Source: Photobacterium toruni
GTDB lineage: Bacteria; Pseudomonadota; Gammaproteobacteria; Enterobacterales; Vibrionaceae
Length of the DNA stretch: 64,000 bases
Reading direction: 5' to 3'
Assembly (NCBI RefSeq): GCF_024529955.1
Contig: NZ_AP024854.1
Location: 930,001 to 994,000, forward strand
Shown: piece by piece, positions 53,324 to 63,022 of the stretch
Numbering within the stretch: the first letter of the stretch is position 1
Layout of the letters: every line of letters starts with the position of its first letter
Made by a program: the position numbers and the translations under genes
Notes under the pieces: generated by a model
Database searches by the model: none
What the model saw: the letters and a program-made list of their open reading frames with translations, nothing else
Told to the model about the DNA's origin: nothing

Positions 53324-54340
53324 ATGGCTAATATTATTGAGTCTTTTTATGGTGCCAGTAATAAAATTATGACTAATAAAACCACATCTTCTGAACAATC
53401 GACGTTATTCTCTAAAATTATAGGAGGATTTACGTTGGTCGGAAATGCTATAAAAGCATTACCGCCAATTGACCATTTTATTCGAGCTGCTGATCGCTTT
53501 AATGATCGTTTAGGCAGTCAGTTTGGTGCAGCAATTACCTATTTTTCATTTTTATCTCTTATTCCTATTCTAATGGTGTTATTTGCTGCTGCAGGTTTTA
53601 TTTTGGCATCAAATCAAACATTGTTAACCAATATTATTGATAAGATTGTTGCCGGTGTTACTGATCCTAATTTAGCCAATACCCTTAAGCAAATGGTACA
53701 AACCGCCATTAATCAGCGTACAACGGTCGGTCTTAGTGGTTTAGCGATTGCTTTTTATTCTGGTATTAGTTGGATGGGAAACTTACGTGAAGCTGTTCGC
53801 GCACAAACCCGTGATGTATGGGAACGTAAACCTGAAGACAAAGAGCATATTTTGCTGCAATACGCAAAAGATCTCATTGGCTTAACTGGGTTGGTAGCAG
53901 CATTAATTTTTACCGTTGTATTGACGTCAGTTGCTGGCTCGGCACAAGCAACCATCGTTGATGCTCTAGGGTTAGGGGGGATCACTTGGTTGCGCCCAGT
54001 ATTAACCACTATTGCGTTAACAATTTCTATTTTAGCAAACTACCTGATGTTTTTATGGATATTCTGGATGTTGCCTCGTCGCCGCTTTAATCGTAAAACG
54101 CTAATGCAGGGAACGTTATTAGCTGCTATTGGTTTTGAAGCGATTAAGTTTGCAATGACATTTTTATTACCAAAATTGGCAAGTTCACCTTCTGGTGCTG
54201 CATTTGGTTCTATCATCGGTTTAATGGCTTTCTTCTATTTCTTTGCTCGTTTAACGTTGTTCTGTGCGGCTTGGATAGCCACCGCCAAAGAAAATCGACC
54301 TGATTATGGTAAGGCTGCAGATGACATTGTTGAAGAATAA
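53324..54340 (+). CDS. Inner membrane protein YhjD-like (YihY/virulence factor BrkB family)
   Basis: Polytopic membrane protein with about six helices. It closely follows E. coli YhjD through IDHFIRAADRFNDRLGSQFGAAITYFSFLSLIPILMV, QRTTVGLSGLAIAFYSGISWMGNLREAVRAQTRDVWER, and SPSGAAFGSIIGLMAFFYFFARLTLFCAAWIATA. E. coli YhjD has been linked to lipid A flipping in suppressor strains; function remains unsettled. Start is uncertain: ATG 53324 gives 338 aa, near E. coli's 337; TTG 53306 and ATG 53369 are alternatives, and a TTG at 53435 has AGGAGG 7 bases upstream. Confidence 0.88.
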   Translation: MANIIESFYGASNKIMTNKTTSSEQSTLFSKIIGGFTLVGNAIKALPPIDHFIRAADRFNDRLGSQFGAAITYFSFLSLIPILMVLFAAAGFILASNQTLLTNIIDKIVAGVTDPNLANTLKQMVQTAINQRTTVGLSGLAIAFYSGISWMGNLREAVRAQTRDVWERKPEDKEHILLQYAKDLIGLTGLVAALIFTVVLTSVAGSAQATIVDALGLGGITWLRPVLTTIALTISILANYLMFLWIFWMLPRRRFNRKTLMQGTLLAAIGFEAIKFAMTFLLPKLASSPSGAAFGSIIGLMAFFYFFARLTLFCAAWIATAKENRPDYGKAADDIVEE

Positions 54341-54380
54341 TACTTAGATAACGGTAGGTATTAGATAATAAGTTGCATAA

Positions 54381-54410
54381 AAGGACAGCATTGTTGCTGT
54401 TCTTTTTTTT
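54381..54410 (+). terminator. Terminator after the yhjD-like gene
   Basis: Stem AAGGACAGCA / TGCTGTTCTT (one G-U pair), loop TTGT, then T-run. Confidence 0.85.
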
Positions 54411-54683
54411 GAGTTTTTTATTGTTATTTTACAATGTAGTTACAGTTATTGAGGGGCGTTGCGTTAATAACATGTCAGTAAGTGCAAGATGGTGAATATA
54501 TCAGTTGTTGTGTAAGCAATCGTTATGATTCAATTACCATCTTTAATGTATTTTAAGTTACTTAATCGTGATTATGTTGTGATAATTGATGATTACTTTG
54601 GTGTATAAGTTGTTTTTACGTGGCGAGGGTTATTTGGGATAGTTCTCATAAGTAAAATTAAGCGTTTATTGCTATTAAGTAGT
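54411..54683 (+). other. Regulatory region before the dcu gene
   Basis: About 270 A/T-rich bases with no gene, leading to the FNR box at 54684. Long enough for additional activator sites (CRP, DcuR), none of which I can assign. Confidence 0.4.
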
Positions 54684-54697
54684 TTGATATTTATCAA
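54684..54697 (+). promoter_or_regulatory. FNR binding site upstream of dcu gene
   Basis: TTGATATTTATCAA is an exact match to the FNR consensus TTGAT-N4-ATCAA. It lies 87 bases before the dcu start. With the usual class II spacing (centre at -41.5), transcription would begin near 54732, leaving a leader of about 50 bases. It fits anaerobic induction of a C4-dicarboxylate carrier. Confidence 0.8.
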
Positions 54698-54783
54698 TAT
54701 GGATACTCAAGATAAGAGGCATGTTGCTCCTCATAATCAGTGCTTTGATTGTAAAGTGCTAATGATATATAAGGAGATAAGTC

Positions 54784-56106
54784 ATGTTGTATTTGGAGTT
54801 TTTATTCCTATTATTGGTGCTGTATGCCGGTAGTCGTTTTGGTGGTATTGGACTCGGGGTTGTTTCGGGATTAGGTTTGTTAGTGGAAGTCTTTATTTTC
54901 CGCATGCCACCAACATCACCACCCATTACTGTTATGTTAATTATCCTTGCGGTAGTGACATGTGCATCCATTCTTGAGGCTGCTGGTGGTTTAAAATACA
55001 TGCTGCAGATAGCAGAGCGTATTTTACGTAGTAACCCTAAACGCGTTACCATTGTTGGACCGCTAGTAACGTATGTTATGACTTTTATGTTGGGTACTGG
55101 TCATGCTGTTTATTCCATTATGCCGATTATTGGTGACGTCGCACTTAAAAATGGCATTCGTCCTGAGCGCCCAATGGCAGCTTCTTCAGTAGCCTCTCAA
55201 CTTGCGATTACCGCGAGTCCTATATCAGCTGCTGTAGTTTATTACCTTGCTCAACTGTCAACGATCACTGAATCTATTCATTTATTATCCATTTTGATGG
55301 TGACGGTTCCAGCAACGCTAGGGGGTACATTATTATTATCACTGTACAGTTTACGCCGTGGTAAAGAGCTTGCTGATGATCCTGAATATCAACGTCGACT
55401 ACAAGATCCTGTATGGCGTGATCAAATTCTTCATACCACGAAAACGTCACTGAATGAGCAATTACCGCGTTCTGCTATGCATGCGGTGATCTTATTTATT
55501 GTCGCTTTAGTAACCATTGTTATTGTGGCGATGGTGCCAGAAATTAGAACGATTGGGGATGCAAAACCGATCTCAATGTCATTAATTATTCAAATGATGA
55601 TGTTAGGTTTTGGTGGCTTAATTTTATTAGTAACACGGACTAATGTACAAAAAGTGCCAGAAGGTGTGGTGTTTAAGTCTGGTATGGTGGCTGCGATTGC
55701 TATTTTTGGTATTGCTTGGATGAGTGATACCTATTTCCAGTACGCAATGCCATCATTTAAATCGGGTATTACTGAAATGGTACAAGGTTATCCGTGGACC
55801 TTTGCATTAGCACTATTTATTGTCTCTGTGGTTGTGAATTCACAAGCAGCAACCGCGCGAATGATGTTACCCGTTGGTTTAGCAATGGGATTAAACCCAG
55901 CGTTGTTAATTGGTTTAATGCCAGCAACATATGGTTACTTCTTCATTCCTAATTATCCGTCAGATATTGCAACGGTTAACTTTGATGTTACAGGTACGAC
56001 TCAAATTGGTAAGTGGTACTTTAATCATAGCTTTATGATGCCAGGTTTAATTGGTGTTATTTCAGCTTGTTGTATTGGTTATGCTCTTGCGCAAATTATT
56101 ATTTAG
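54784..56106 (+). CDS. dcuB: Anaerobic C4-dicarboxylate transporter, DcuA/DcuB family
   Basis: Inner-membrane carrier exchanging fumarate, malate or aspartate for succinate in anaerobic growth. 440 aa (E. coli DcuB 446), about ten helices. Family blocks: GGIGLGVVSGLGLLVEVFIF, ILEAAGGLKYMLQIAERILRSNPK, GTGHAVYSIMPIIGDVA, IRPERPMAASSVASQLAITASPISAAVV, VNSQAAT and NYPSDIATVNFDVTGTTQIG. It looks closer to DcuB than DcuA by eye; the name is tentative. SD AAGGAG precedes ATG 54784; the FNR box lies upstream. Confidence 0.88.
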   Translation: MLYLEFLFLLLVLYAGSRFGGIGLGVVSGLGLLVEVFIFRMPPTSPPITVMLIILAVVTCASILEAAGGLKYMLQIAERILRSNPKRVTIVGPLVTYVMTFMLGTGHAVYSIMPIIGDVALKNGIRPERPMAASSVASQLAITASPISAAVVYYLAQLSTITESIHLLSILMVTVPATLGGTLLLSLYSLRRGKELADDPEYQRRLQDPVWRDQILHTTKTSLNEQLPRSAMHAVILFIVALVTIVIVAMVPEIRTIGDAKPISMSLIIQMMMLGFGGLILLVTRTNVQKVPEGVVFKSGMVAAIAIFGIAWMSDTYFQYAMPSFKSGITEMVQGYPWTFALALFIVSVVVNSQAATARMMLPVGLAMGLNPALLIGLMPATYGYFFIPNYPSDIATVNFDVTGTTQIGKWYFNHSFMMPGLIGVISACCIGYALAQIII

Positions 56107-56133
56107 CGATATGTAAATAAGCATATAAATAGC

Positions 56134-56165
56134 AAAGGGCGAATTATTTCATTCGCCCTTTTTAA
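56134..56165. terminator. Bidirectional terminator between dcuB and psiE
   Basis: 11-bp stem AAAGGGCGAAT / ATTCGCCCTTT around TATTTC, T-run on the plus side. Confidence 0.9.
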
Positions 56166-56195
56166 TTTTATGAATCAGTCTATTACATCTGATGG

Positions 56196-56630
56196 TTAAT
56201 CGTCAGATTGCTTCTTACCCGGCTCTTCAGGCTCTTCGTAAGGCCAATAGTGATGACCAATTCGAATTAAAACAGTTGCTGCGGCGAGAATAAATGCGGC
56301 CAGTGATAACCAAATAATAAAGGTACCATCGAGCTCTTTCATTCCGAGAGTGATATAGCGAGCAATAGCCATAATCGCTATATAAAGTGGGTAACGGACT
56401 GGAATCTTACCGTGAGCAACAAATTGTTGCACCATCGCAAGAATTTCAAGATAGATGAACATTAATAAAATGTCTGTTAACTGAATATCACGGTTAACGA
56501 ACACATGAATAAATTCATTCACCATCGCTACAACGGTGGCTAAGGTGATCGCAGTTAATAATACCGCCTCTAAAAGATGAAAGACTTTTAAAAAAGGTTT
56601 GCTAAATGCGCGAGGTAAATGGGAAGGCAT
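56196..56630 (-). CDS. psiE: PsiE-family phosphate-starvation-inducible protein
   Basis: Small inner-membrane protein of unknown biochemical function, named for induction by phosphate starvation in E. coli. 144 aa from ATG 56630, preceded by GGAG at 6 bases; a longer start at 56672 adds 14 residues. Four predicted helices (about 18-38, 52-70, 80-96, 104-125), with the typical FIYLEILAMVQQFVAHGKIPVRYPLYIAIMAIARYI. Ends in an acidic/Lys tail PEEPGKKQSDD. Confidence 0.9.
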   Translation of the reverse strand: MPSHLPRAFSKPFLKVFHLLEAVLLTAITLATVVAMVNEFIHVFVNRDIQLTDILLMFIYLEILAMVQQFVAHGKIPVRYPLYIAIMAIARYITLGMKELDGTFIIWLSLAAFILAAATVLIRIGHHYWPYEEPEEPGKKQSDD

Positions 56631-56788
56631 AGTGTCTCCAGCTTTAACGCTGTTTATATTTTTATTAAGCATTGCTGCATTATAAAATGTAATGCTTATT
56701 CTAATAGTAAAATTTCATTCAACCTAAACAAGTGTTGTTTTAATGTGCTTCTTGGGTGGTTATTGAGCAAGTTGTTCGTGAGATAATG

Positions 56789-57394
56789 TTACCAATCAAT
56801 GCCTTTACGGGCTTTTATACCTTGTTCAAAAGCATGCTTAACATTACGCACTTCAGAAACGGTATCTGCAATATCAATTAACCGGCGATGGGCCGCACGT
56901 CCTGTAATAATAACAGTTTGCTGTGATGGTCTGGCGTCGATTGCGTTAATAATTTCATCTAAATCAATATAGTCATAAGTCACCATGTATGTGAGCTCAT
57001 CGAGTAATACCACATCTAATGTATTATCTGCTAGCATCGCTTTACAGTCGGCCCATGTAGCTTGAGCGGCAAGGGTATCTGCGGCTTTATTTTGGGTTTC
57101 CCATGTAAAGCCTGTTGCCATTACTGAAAATATCACGCCGTGTTGTTGCAACAAGTTACGTTCGCCGCAATCCCACGTTCCTTTAATAAATTGACCGACA
57201 CCACATTGTTGACCATGACCAACGGCTCGCGCAATCATACCAAAGCCTGACGTTGATTTTCCTTTGCCATTGCCTGTAATAACGAGCACTAAACCTCGTT
57301 CTTGTTGTGCGGCATTAATTTTATCATCAACTTGTTGTTTTAAACGTTGTTGACGGGCTTGGTGACGTTCATCCTTGGTGGTTAAATCAACCAT
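56789..57394 (-). CDS. cobO: Cob(I)yrinic acid a,c-diamide adenosyltransferase (CobO/BtuR type)
   Basis: Transfers the adenosyl group from ATP to cob(I)alamin or its precursors, giving coenzyme B12. 201 aa (E. coli BtuR 196). P-loop VITGNGKGKSTSGFGMIARAVGHG, then GVGQFIKGTWDCGERNLL, LDVVLLDELTYMVTYDY and VIITGRAAHRRLIDIADTVSEVRNVKHAFEQGIKARKGIDW, the family's closing block. No other cobalamin gene is nearby, so it probably serves salvage. Behind the SulP gene with its terminator between. Confidence 0.95.
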   Translation of the reverse strand: MVDLTTKDERHQARQQRLKQQVDDKINAAQQERGLVLVITGNGKGKSTSGFGMIARAVGHGQQCGVGQFIKGTWDCGERNLLQQHGVIFSVMATGFTWETQNKAADTLAAQATWADCKAMLADNTLDVVLLDELTYMVTYDYIDLDEIINAIDARPSQQTVIITGRAAHRRLIDIADTVSEVRNVKHAFEQGIKARKGIDW

Positions 57395-57462
57395 AATTTC
57401 CTCTTGATTACATTGCTGTATTGACTATAAATATAATCATAACGTATTGGTGATTATAAAAG

Positions 57463-57497
57463 AAAGCCCGCGCAGTCACTTCACTACACGGGCTTTA
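57463..57497 (-). terminator. Terminator after the SulP gene
   Basis: Stem AAAGCCCG (57463-57470) / CGGGCTTT (57489-57496) with loop pairing; T-rich on the minus strand. Confidence 0.8.
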
Positions 57498-57516
57498 TTT
57501 TGGAGTATTTTGGTGA

Positions 57517-59073
57517 TTAGCCTAGAACATCAGTAGCTACTTTGTAAGTTGGATCTTCTAGCATATTAACTTCAACTAAGTTACCTGCTTTTTGTAATAA
57601 TCGACGACACTCAGGGCTAAGGTGGCGAATGTGTAGATTTTTTTTACGGTTAGCATAACGCTCGGCAAGTGTATCAATTGCCTCAATAGCTGAGTGATCA
57701 GCCACACGCGAATGAGCAAAATCAATAATTACTGTTTGTGGATCATTGGGTGCATCAAATAGCTCAAGAAAATGAGACGCTGAACCAAAGAATAATGGAC
57801 CATTGATCTGGTAAACTTTTGTGCCGTTGTTATCGATATGAGAACTCGCATAAATTTGTTTTGCGTGGTTCCATGCGAAAACTAATGCCGAGTAAATTAC
57901 ACCAACGAACACCGCAACGGCTAGATCTGCAGCCACAGTCACGCAAGTAACCAGAATAATGGTAAAGAAGTCATGTTTTGGCACTTTACGCATCATACGT
58001 AAACTTGCCCATTCAAAGGTGCCTATAACAACCATGAACATTACACCAACCAGTGCTGCTAATGGAATCATCTCAATGAATGATGAGCCAAATAGAATAA
58101 ACACTAATAAGCCAATAGCCGCTGTAATACCAGATAAACGTCCACGTCCACCAGAGTTAATGTTGATCATTGATTGACCAATCATCGCACAACCACCCAT
58201 CGCGCCAAAAACAGAACAGGTAATATTTGCCATGCCTTGACCGACACATTCACGGTTACCGTGACCACGTGTATTAGTCATTTCATCAATAACGGTCAGT
58301 GTTAGTAATGATTCGATTAAACCGACGGCAGCCAGAATTAAAGAATAAGGCAGAATAATTTTAAGGGTTGCTAGATTAAAGCCAACATCGGGAAGGGCAA
58401 AAGTGGGTAGCGAGCCCGCCAATGTTGCGTTAGCGTCACCACTCATTGTACGTACGAAATCGACAACAGTACGTGAATCTAGACCTAATATATGCACCAA
58501 TGCTGTTACGGTTAAAATGGCAACTAACGAAGAAGGGACCGCTTTGGTGAGTTTAGGTAAAAAGTAAATAATGGACATAGTTAATAGCACTAAGCCCAGC
58601 ATGATATATAGCTGAGTTCCGTGCATCCATTCAAGTCCACCAGTTAGTGATGGCACTTTAAATTGACCTAATTGAGCTAAGAAAATAACAATTGCGAGAC
58701 CGTTTACAAAACCGATCATGACCGGATGCGGCACCATGCGAATAAATTTACCGAGACGGAATACACCCGCGAGTATTTGAAATACACCCGCTAACATAAC
58801 TGCGGCAAATAGGTATTGAATACCATGCTGGGCAACGAGACTAACCATAACCACAGCCATTGCGCCAGTTGCACCAGAGATCATGCCAGGGCGTCCACCA
58901 AAGATGGCTGTAACTAAACCGACAATAAATGCTGCGTATAGACCGACCATAGGATCTACGCCAGCGACAAAAGCAAAAGCAACAGCTTCTGGTACAAGAG
59001 CAAGTGCTACAGTTAATCCCGATAGAATGTCATTTTTAACTGATTGTTGTGAGACTTGAGGAAATTCAGGCAT
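57517..59073 (-). CDS. SulP family inorganic anion permease with STAS domain
   Basis: Membrane carrier for sulfate, bicarbonate or related anions. 518 aa. Long helical core ([31 protein letters not shown] at the start, [17 protein letters not shown] as the substrate-site helix start) and a C-terminal cytoplasmic STAS domain from about 420 ([23 protein letters not shown]...[20 protein letters not shown]). Substrate is not fixed by sequence; marine bacteria carry both bicarbonate (BicA-like) and sulfate types. Single-gene unit between rne and cobO. Confidence 0.92.
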   Translation of the reverse strand: MPEFPQVSQQSVKNDILSGLTVALALVPEAVAFAFVAGVDPMVGLYAAFIVGLVTAIFGGRPGMISGATGAMAVVMVSLVAQHGIQYLFAAVMLAGVFQILAGVFRLGKFIRMVPHPVMIGFVNGLAIVIFLAQLGQFKVPSLTGGLEWMHGTQLYIMLGLVLLTMSIIYFLPKLTKAVPSSLVAILTVTALVHILGLDSRTVVDFVRTMSGDANATLAGSLPTFALPDVGFNLATLKIILPYSLILAAVGLIESLLTLTVIDEMTNTRGHGNRECVGQGMANITCSVFGAMGGCAMIGQSMININSGGRGRLSGITAAIGLLVFILFGSSFIEMIPLAALVGVMFMVVIGTFEWASLRMMRKVPKHDFFTIILVTCVTVAADLAVAVFVGVIYSALVFAWNHAKQIYASSHIDNNGTKVYQINGPLFFGSASHFLELFDAPNDPQTVIIDFAHSRVADHSAIEAIDTLAERYANRKKNLHIRHLSPECRRLLQKAGNLVEVNMLEDPTYKVATDVLG

Positions 59074-59267
59074 ATATTAGGCGTACTTCTCTTCGCTAAA
59101 TGAATGGATAGTGAACATATATTGAGTAACAGAATGTTACCGAAAGATTTACACCGCTTCAACTTACGACGTTAAATGATGTAAAGATATGCTTTTTTAC
59201 CATGTTAATTAAGTCAAACCCATTGATTGTTAAAAAATATGGCTATTTTTGACTCAAAAGAAGGGTA

Positions 59268-59298
59268 ATAAAAAAGCCATGCAAATGCATGGCTTTTT
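59268..59298 (-). terminator. Terminator after rne
   Basis: 13-bp perfect stem AAAAAGCCATGCA / TGCATGGCTTTTT, two-base centre; strong on either strand. Confidence 0.9.
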
Positions 59299-59317
59299 AT
59301 TGGCAGGTTACACTAAC

Positions 59318-62300
59318 TTAGTCAAAAGATGGCTTAGTCATTGGTGCTGCTGCAGAGTTAGTTGCTGTTTGGCTACCCGCAGAGCGTGTTGTTGCAAGCT
59401 CACGTAATGGTGCCGCTTCAACATGAACCTTTACTGCCGTTTCTGCTGGTGCAGGTGCCTTCGTCATTGCTGCCACCGCATGGAAACCACGTGGAGAGGT
59501 TGCTGTAACTGCTACAGTTTCAGTGACAATTTTTGTCATTGGCGCTGATGCTGTTTTAATCACAGGCGTTTCAACAACAGGTGCTTCAACAACAGGTGCT
59601 TCAACAACAGGCGTTTCAACAACAGGTGTTTCAACAACAGGTGCTTCAACAACAGGTGTTTCAACAACAGGCGTTTCAACAACAGGTGCTTCAACAACAG
59701 GTGCTTCAACAACAGGTGCTTCAACAACAGGTGCTGTACGTAATGGGAATGCTTTACCCATTGCAAGCTCTGGCATCGCAACACCACCTAAGGCTGGTTT
59801 TGATTCAACGTCAGGCAATGCTTTCGCAATCGCTGGTTGATGAGTTTGCTCAGCAATAACTTCTGCTACAGGCGCTTCAATTGTTGGTTTAATACGAGAC
59901 CATACTTTGCCCATTGCCATTTCTGGTGCCGCAACACCTGATGCTGGACGCAATGTCTGTGGTTTTTCAACAATAGAAACAACATTTACCATATCGCTAA
60001 TTGTATCTGTTGCTTCAACAACGGCATACTCAACGGCATCTGCAACGTTATAACAGCTAGGATCTTCATGTTGCTCGTAATCTTGCTTTTCAACACGAGG
60101 ATCACGAATACGGCGACGGCGTTGACCGCTAGCACGTAAGTGGCGTGGTGAACGACGATTACGACGTTGATTGTTGTCCTGCTCATTTGTTTCTGATTGT
60201 TTATCAATAACAGGTTGATCTTGAACTGTTGTTGTTTGTGCTTCTTTTGCAATCGAGGTGCCCATTTCCATTAATGGTGATGGGTTAGTGATCGCTGTAA
60301 TAGCATTTTTTTCAACAATTGGTTGATCTTCAACAACGGGTGTTGCGTTGCCAGTGAAACGAATTTTTTTCTGTAGCTGGCGACGTTGACGACGTTGTTT
60401 CACCTTAACATTCTTGTCTTCGGCTTCAACTTGCTCTTCAACAACAGCATTGCTAACTTTTGCCTTTACCACTTCGTTTGATTGTTGGCGTTGTTGCTTT
60501 TGCGCTTGAATCTCTTCTTTACGAGACTGGCGTTGCTGCTCTTTCGCTTCTTCAGTACGAGGTTGACGTGGCTGTTTTGCTGGACGCTCTTGAGGTTGAC
60601 GGTTTTTGTCCGTACGCTCATTGCGACGACGAGGTTGCTGACGCTGCTCGTTGTTGCGATCTTGTTCAGCGTTGTTGTCTTGAGCACTGTCTTGAGTGTT
60701 ATTACGACGAGTGTTATCACGATGACCTTGACGATCATTACGACGATTATCAGGACGACGGTTATTATTGTTACGGTGATTATTGTTATTTGTTTGTTCT
60801 TTTACTGCAGGTTCAACGGTTTGTTTAACGGGCGTCTGCTGTTCAGTACTGTTGTTAAAGAATGAAGAAATTGCAGCAAAGATACGGCTAAAGATGCTTG
60901 GTGCTTGAGCAATAATCGTTTGTGGGTTAAGTGTTGATTGTACTTCTGGTGTAGCAACTACTGGAGCCGGTTGCTTTGGTGCAGCGAAGCCGTGTAGAAC
61001 AGGTTCTTCACGTTTTCTTGTTGTGCGCTCTTGCTGTGGTGCTTCAGTTGCTTCCGCTTCTCTTAATGCATCAATAGCATTAGGTAGATGGTATGAAAGC
61101 GTATCTTGCTCTTCACCTTCACGAATACGCAATACTTCAAAGTGTGGCGTTTCCATGTTAGCGTTTGGTACGATCACTACACGCACATTGTGATATTTCT
61201 CAATGTGTTGTACTGCTGGACGTTTTTCGTTTAGTAAGTAAGAAGCTACAGGTACAGGTACAATCGCAACGACTTGTGAACTGTTATCTTTTAGTGCTTC
61301 TTCTTCAATTAAACGTAGGATAGAGAGAGACAGTGATTCATTATCACGAACAACCCCCGTACCTGTACAGCGAGGACAAACATGGTGGCTTGCTTCTGCT
61401 AAAGATGGGCTTAAACGTTGACGAGACATTTCAAGCAAACCAAAGCGAGAGATACGACCAATTTGTACACGTGCGCGGTCAACACGAACAGCCTCACGTA
61501 AACGGTTTTCTACTTCACGTTGGTGACGAACAGGTGTCATATCAATGAAGTCGATAACGACAAGACCACCAAGATCTCGAAGACGTAATTGACGGGCAAT
61601 TTCATCTGCAGCTTCTAGGTTAGTTTGTAGTGCCGTTTCTTCAATATCACCACCCTTTGTTGCACGAGCGGAGTTAATGTCAATTGATGTTAGTGCTTCT
61701 GTCGGATCGATAACCACTGAGCCACCTGAAGGTAAACGAACTTCGCGCTGGAACGCAGAGTCAATTTGACTTTCAATTTGGTAGTGACTAAATAGTGGTA
61801 CTTCACCTTCATAACGCTTAATACGCGATAAGAAATCAGGGCGAATTAATTTAATATGATCGCGAGCACGTTCAAAAATTTGTGGGCTATCAATAAGAAT
61901 CTCGCCGATGTCACGACGAAGATAATCACGAATAGCACGTGCAATTACATTACTTTCTTGGTGGATCAAGAACGGAGCAGCTTGAGATTCAGCGGCTTCT
62001 TTCACTGCACTCCAGTGATTAAGAAGAACGTTTAAATCCCACTCAAGCTCTTCACCTGATTTACCCACACCGGCTGTACGTACAATTAGACCCATACCAT
62101 GAGGCAGTTCTAATGTGCTTAATGCAGCTTTAAGTTGTGTACGCTCTTCACCTTCGATACGACGAGAAATACCGCCTGCACGAGGGTTATTAGGCATTAA
62201 CACTAAGTAACTACCAGCTAATGAAATAAAGGTTGTTAGTGCGGCACCTTTGTTGCCACGCTCTTCTTTATCAACTTGGACGATAACTTCTTGACCTTCT

Positions 62301-62584
62301 TTCAAGACTTCCTTGATGTTAGGACGACCTTGGTAAGAATAATTTGACGGGAAGTAATCTTTAGCAACTTCTTTTAAAGGGAGGAAGCCATGGCGTTCTG
62401 CACCGTAATCAACGAACGCAGCTTCCAGGCTTGGTTCGATACGAGTGATACGGCCTTTGTAGATATTTGCTTTTTTAGATTCGTGACCAGGGCTTTCGAT
62501 ATCAAGATCAAATAGCTTTTGGCCATCAACTAATGCGACGCGCAACTCTTCCTTCTGAGTTGCGTTAATCAACATTCTTTTCAT
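59318..62584 (-). CDS. rne: Ribonuclease E
   Basis: Endoribonuclease initiating mRNA decay, rRNA and tRNA processing, and scaffold of the degradosome. 1088 aa (E. coli 1061). S1 domain about 38-120, 5'-sensor, DNase I-like region with metal Asp residues in [13 protein letters not shown] and [16 protein letters not shown], and Zn-link CPRCTGTG (about 402-409). The C-terminal half is disordered: an Arg/Gln/Asn-rich RNA-binding part at about 640-740, then a Val/Pro/Glu-rich tail containing pentapeptide repeats (about 950-1008). It starts [21 protein letters not shown], as in E. coli. Confidence 0.97.
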   Translation of the reverse strand: MKRMLINATQKEELRVALVDGQKLFDLDIESPGHESKKANIYKGRITRIEPSLEAAFVDYGAERHGFLPLKEVAKDYFPSNYSYQGRPNIKEVLKEGQEVIVQVDKEERGNKGAALTTFISLAGSYLVLMPNNPRAGGISRRIEGEERTQLKAALSTLELPHGMGLIVRTAGVGKSGEELEWDLNVLLNHWSAVKEAAESQAAPFLIHQESNVIARAIRDYLRRDIGEILIDSPQIFERARDHIKLIRPDFLSRIKRYEGEVPLFSHYQIESQIDSAFQREVRLPSGGSVVIDPTEALTSIDINSARATKGGDIEETALQTNLEAADEIARQLRLRDLGGLVVIDFIDMTPVRHQREVENRLREAVRVDRARVQIGRISRFGLLEMSRQRLSPSLAEASHHVCPRCTGTGVVRDNESLSLSILRLIEEEALKDNSSQVVAIVPVPVASYLLNEKRPAVQHIEKYHNVRVVIVPNANMETPHFEVLRIREGEEQDTLSYHLPNAIDALREAEATEAPQQERTTRKREEPVLHGFAAPKQPAPVVATPEVQSTLNPQTIIAQAPSIFSRIFAAISSFFNNSTEQQTPVKQTVEPAVKEQTNNNNHRNNNNRRPDNRRNDRQGHRDNTRRNNTQDSAQDNNAEQDRNNEQRQQPRRRNERTDKNRQPQERPAKQPRQPRTEEAKEQQRQSRKEEIQAQKQQRQQSNEVVKAKVSNAVVEEQVEAEDKNVKVKQRRQRRQLQKKIRFTGNATPVVEDQPIVEKNAITAITNPSPLMEMGTSIAKEAQTTTVQDQPVIDKQSETNEQDNNQRRNRRSPRHLRASGQRRRRIRDPRVEKQDYEQHEDPSCYNVADAVEYAVVEATDTISDMVNVVSIVEKPQTLRPASGVAAPEMAMGKVWSRIKPTIEAPVAEVIAEQTHQPAIAKALPDVESKPALGGVAMPELAMGKAFPLRTAPVVEAPVVEAPVVEAPVVETPVVETPVVEAPVVETPVVETPVVEAPVVEAPVVETPVIKTASAPMTKIVTETVAVTATSPRGFHAVAAMTKAPAPAETAVKVHVEAAPLRELATTRSAGSQTATNSAAAPMTKPSFD
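59556..59735 (-). repeat. Twelve tandem 15-bp repeats inside rne
   Basis: The minus-strand unit encodes PVVEA or PVVET, eleven regular copies plus a diverged PVIKT. The plus strand reads GGTGCTTCAACAACA with GCT/GTT and GGT/GGC variation. All frames stay open, generating spurious ORFs. Lies in the disordered scaffold of RNase E. Confidence 0.95.
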
Positions 62585-62589
62585 TATAT

Positions 62590-62985
62590 TGTACTCATTA
62601 TTGTTGTTGTATTAGCGCCGCTAATTACATCAATTTTTTGATGGTGCCTGACTCCATGTATGGATGTACGGGTGCAACCTCACGGTTGGAATGCAGGAGT
62701 GCTCTATGGCCACACGTATTAGCCAACTGTGTAGAGATGGTTAGATCTGAAACACACAGCTGGTATCACCACATCGAGGTGTGGTTGTATCTGTTACATC
62801 AAAAAAATCTGTAATCTGACGCGCTAAAAAAAACTCCGGTAACCATAACGTCTTACGCCACGTGCTGCGTTTATTACCTGAGTTGTATATAAAATAGCCG
62901 AAATGATGAGAGCATGCTCACCTTGTCAGTAAAATAAGCAAAAAAACTTATTCTAGAATGCAATCATAGCAGGCTCACTTTTTTG
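62590..62985 (-). promoter_or_regulatory. RNase E mRNA 5' untranslated region, likely autoregulatory element
   Basis: About 400 bases precede rne without a gene. On the minus strand the segment GGCGTAAGACGTTATGG (62843-62859) resembles a stretch I recall from the E. coli rne 5' UTR (rne5 element), where RNase E cleaves its own message. Hairpins such as ACCACA…TGTGGT (62770-62787) and the palindrome ATTAGCGGCGCTAAT are also present. The exact limits and the promoter are not determined. Confidence 0.5.
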
Positions 62986-63006
62986 CGGCAATCTGCTTTA
63001 TTTGCA

Positions 63007-63015
63007 TGGTACAAT
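63007..63015 (+). promoter_or_regulatory. Extended -10 promoter at rluC start
   Basis: TGGTACAAT fits the extended -10 pattern TGnTATAAT with one change. A -35-like TTGCGG at 62982 is 22 bases upstream, too far to be strong. The predicted initiation point, 7-8 bases after the -10, falls on or next to the A of the rluC ATG (63023), suggesting a leaderless or near-leaderless message. Confidence 0.5.
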
Positions 63016-63022
63016 CAAACTT

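Noticed and set aside
59523..59859. Plus- and minus-frame ORFs (poly GASTT, QQQVL, LLLKH repeats) across the rne repeat
   Set aside because: By-products of the 15-bp tandem unit inside rne, not genes.
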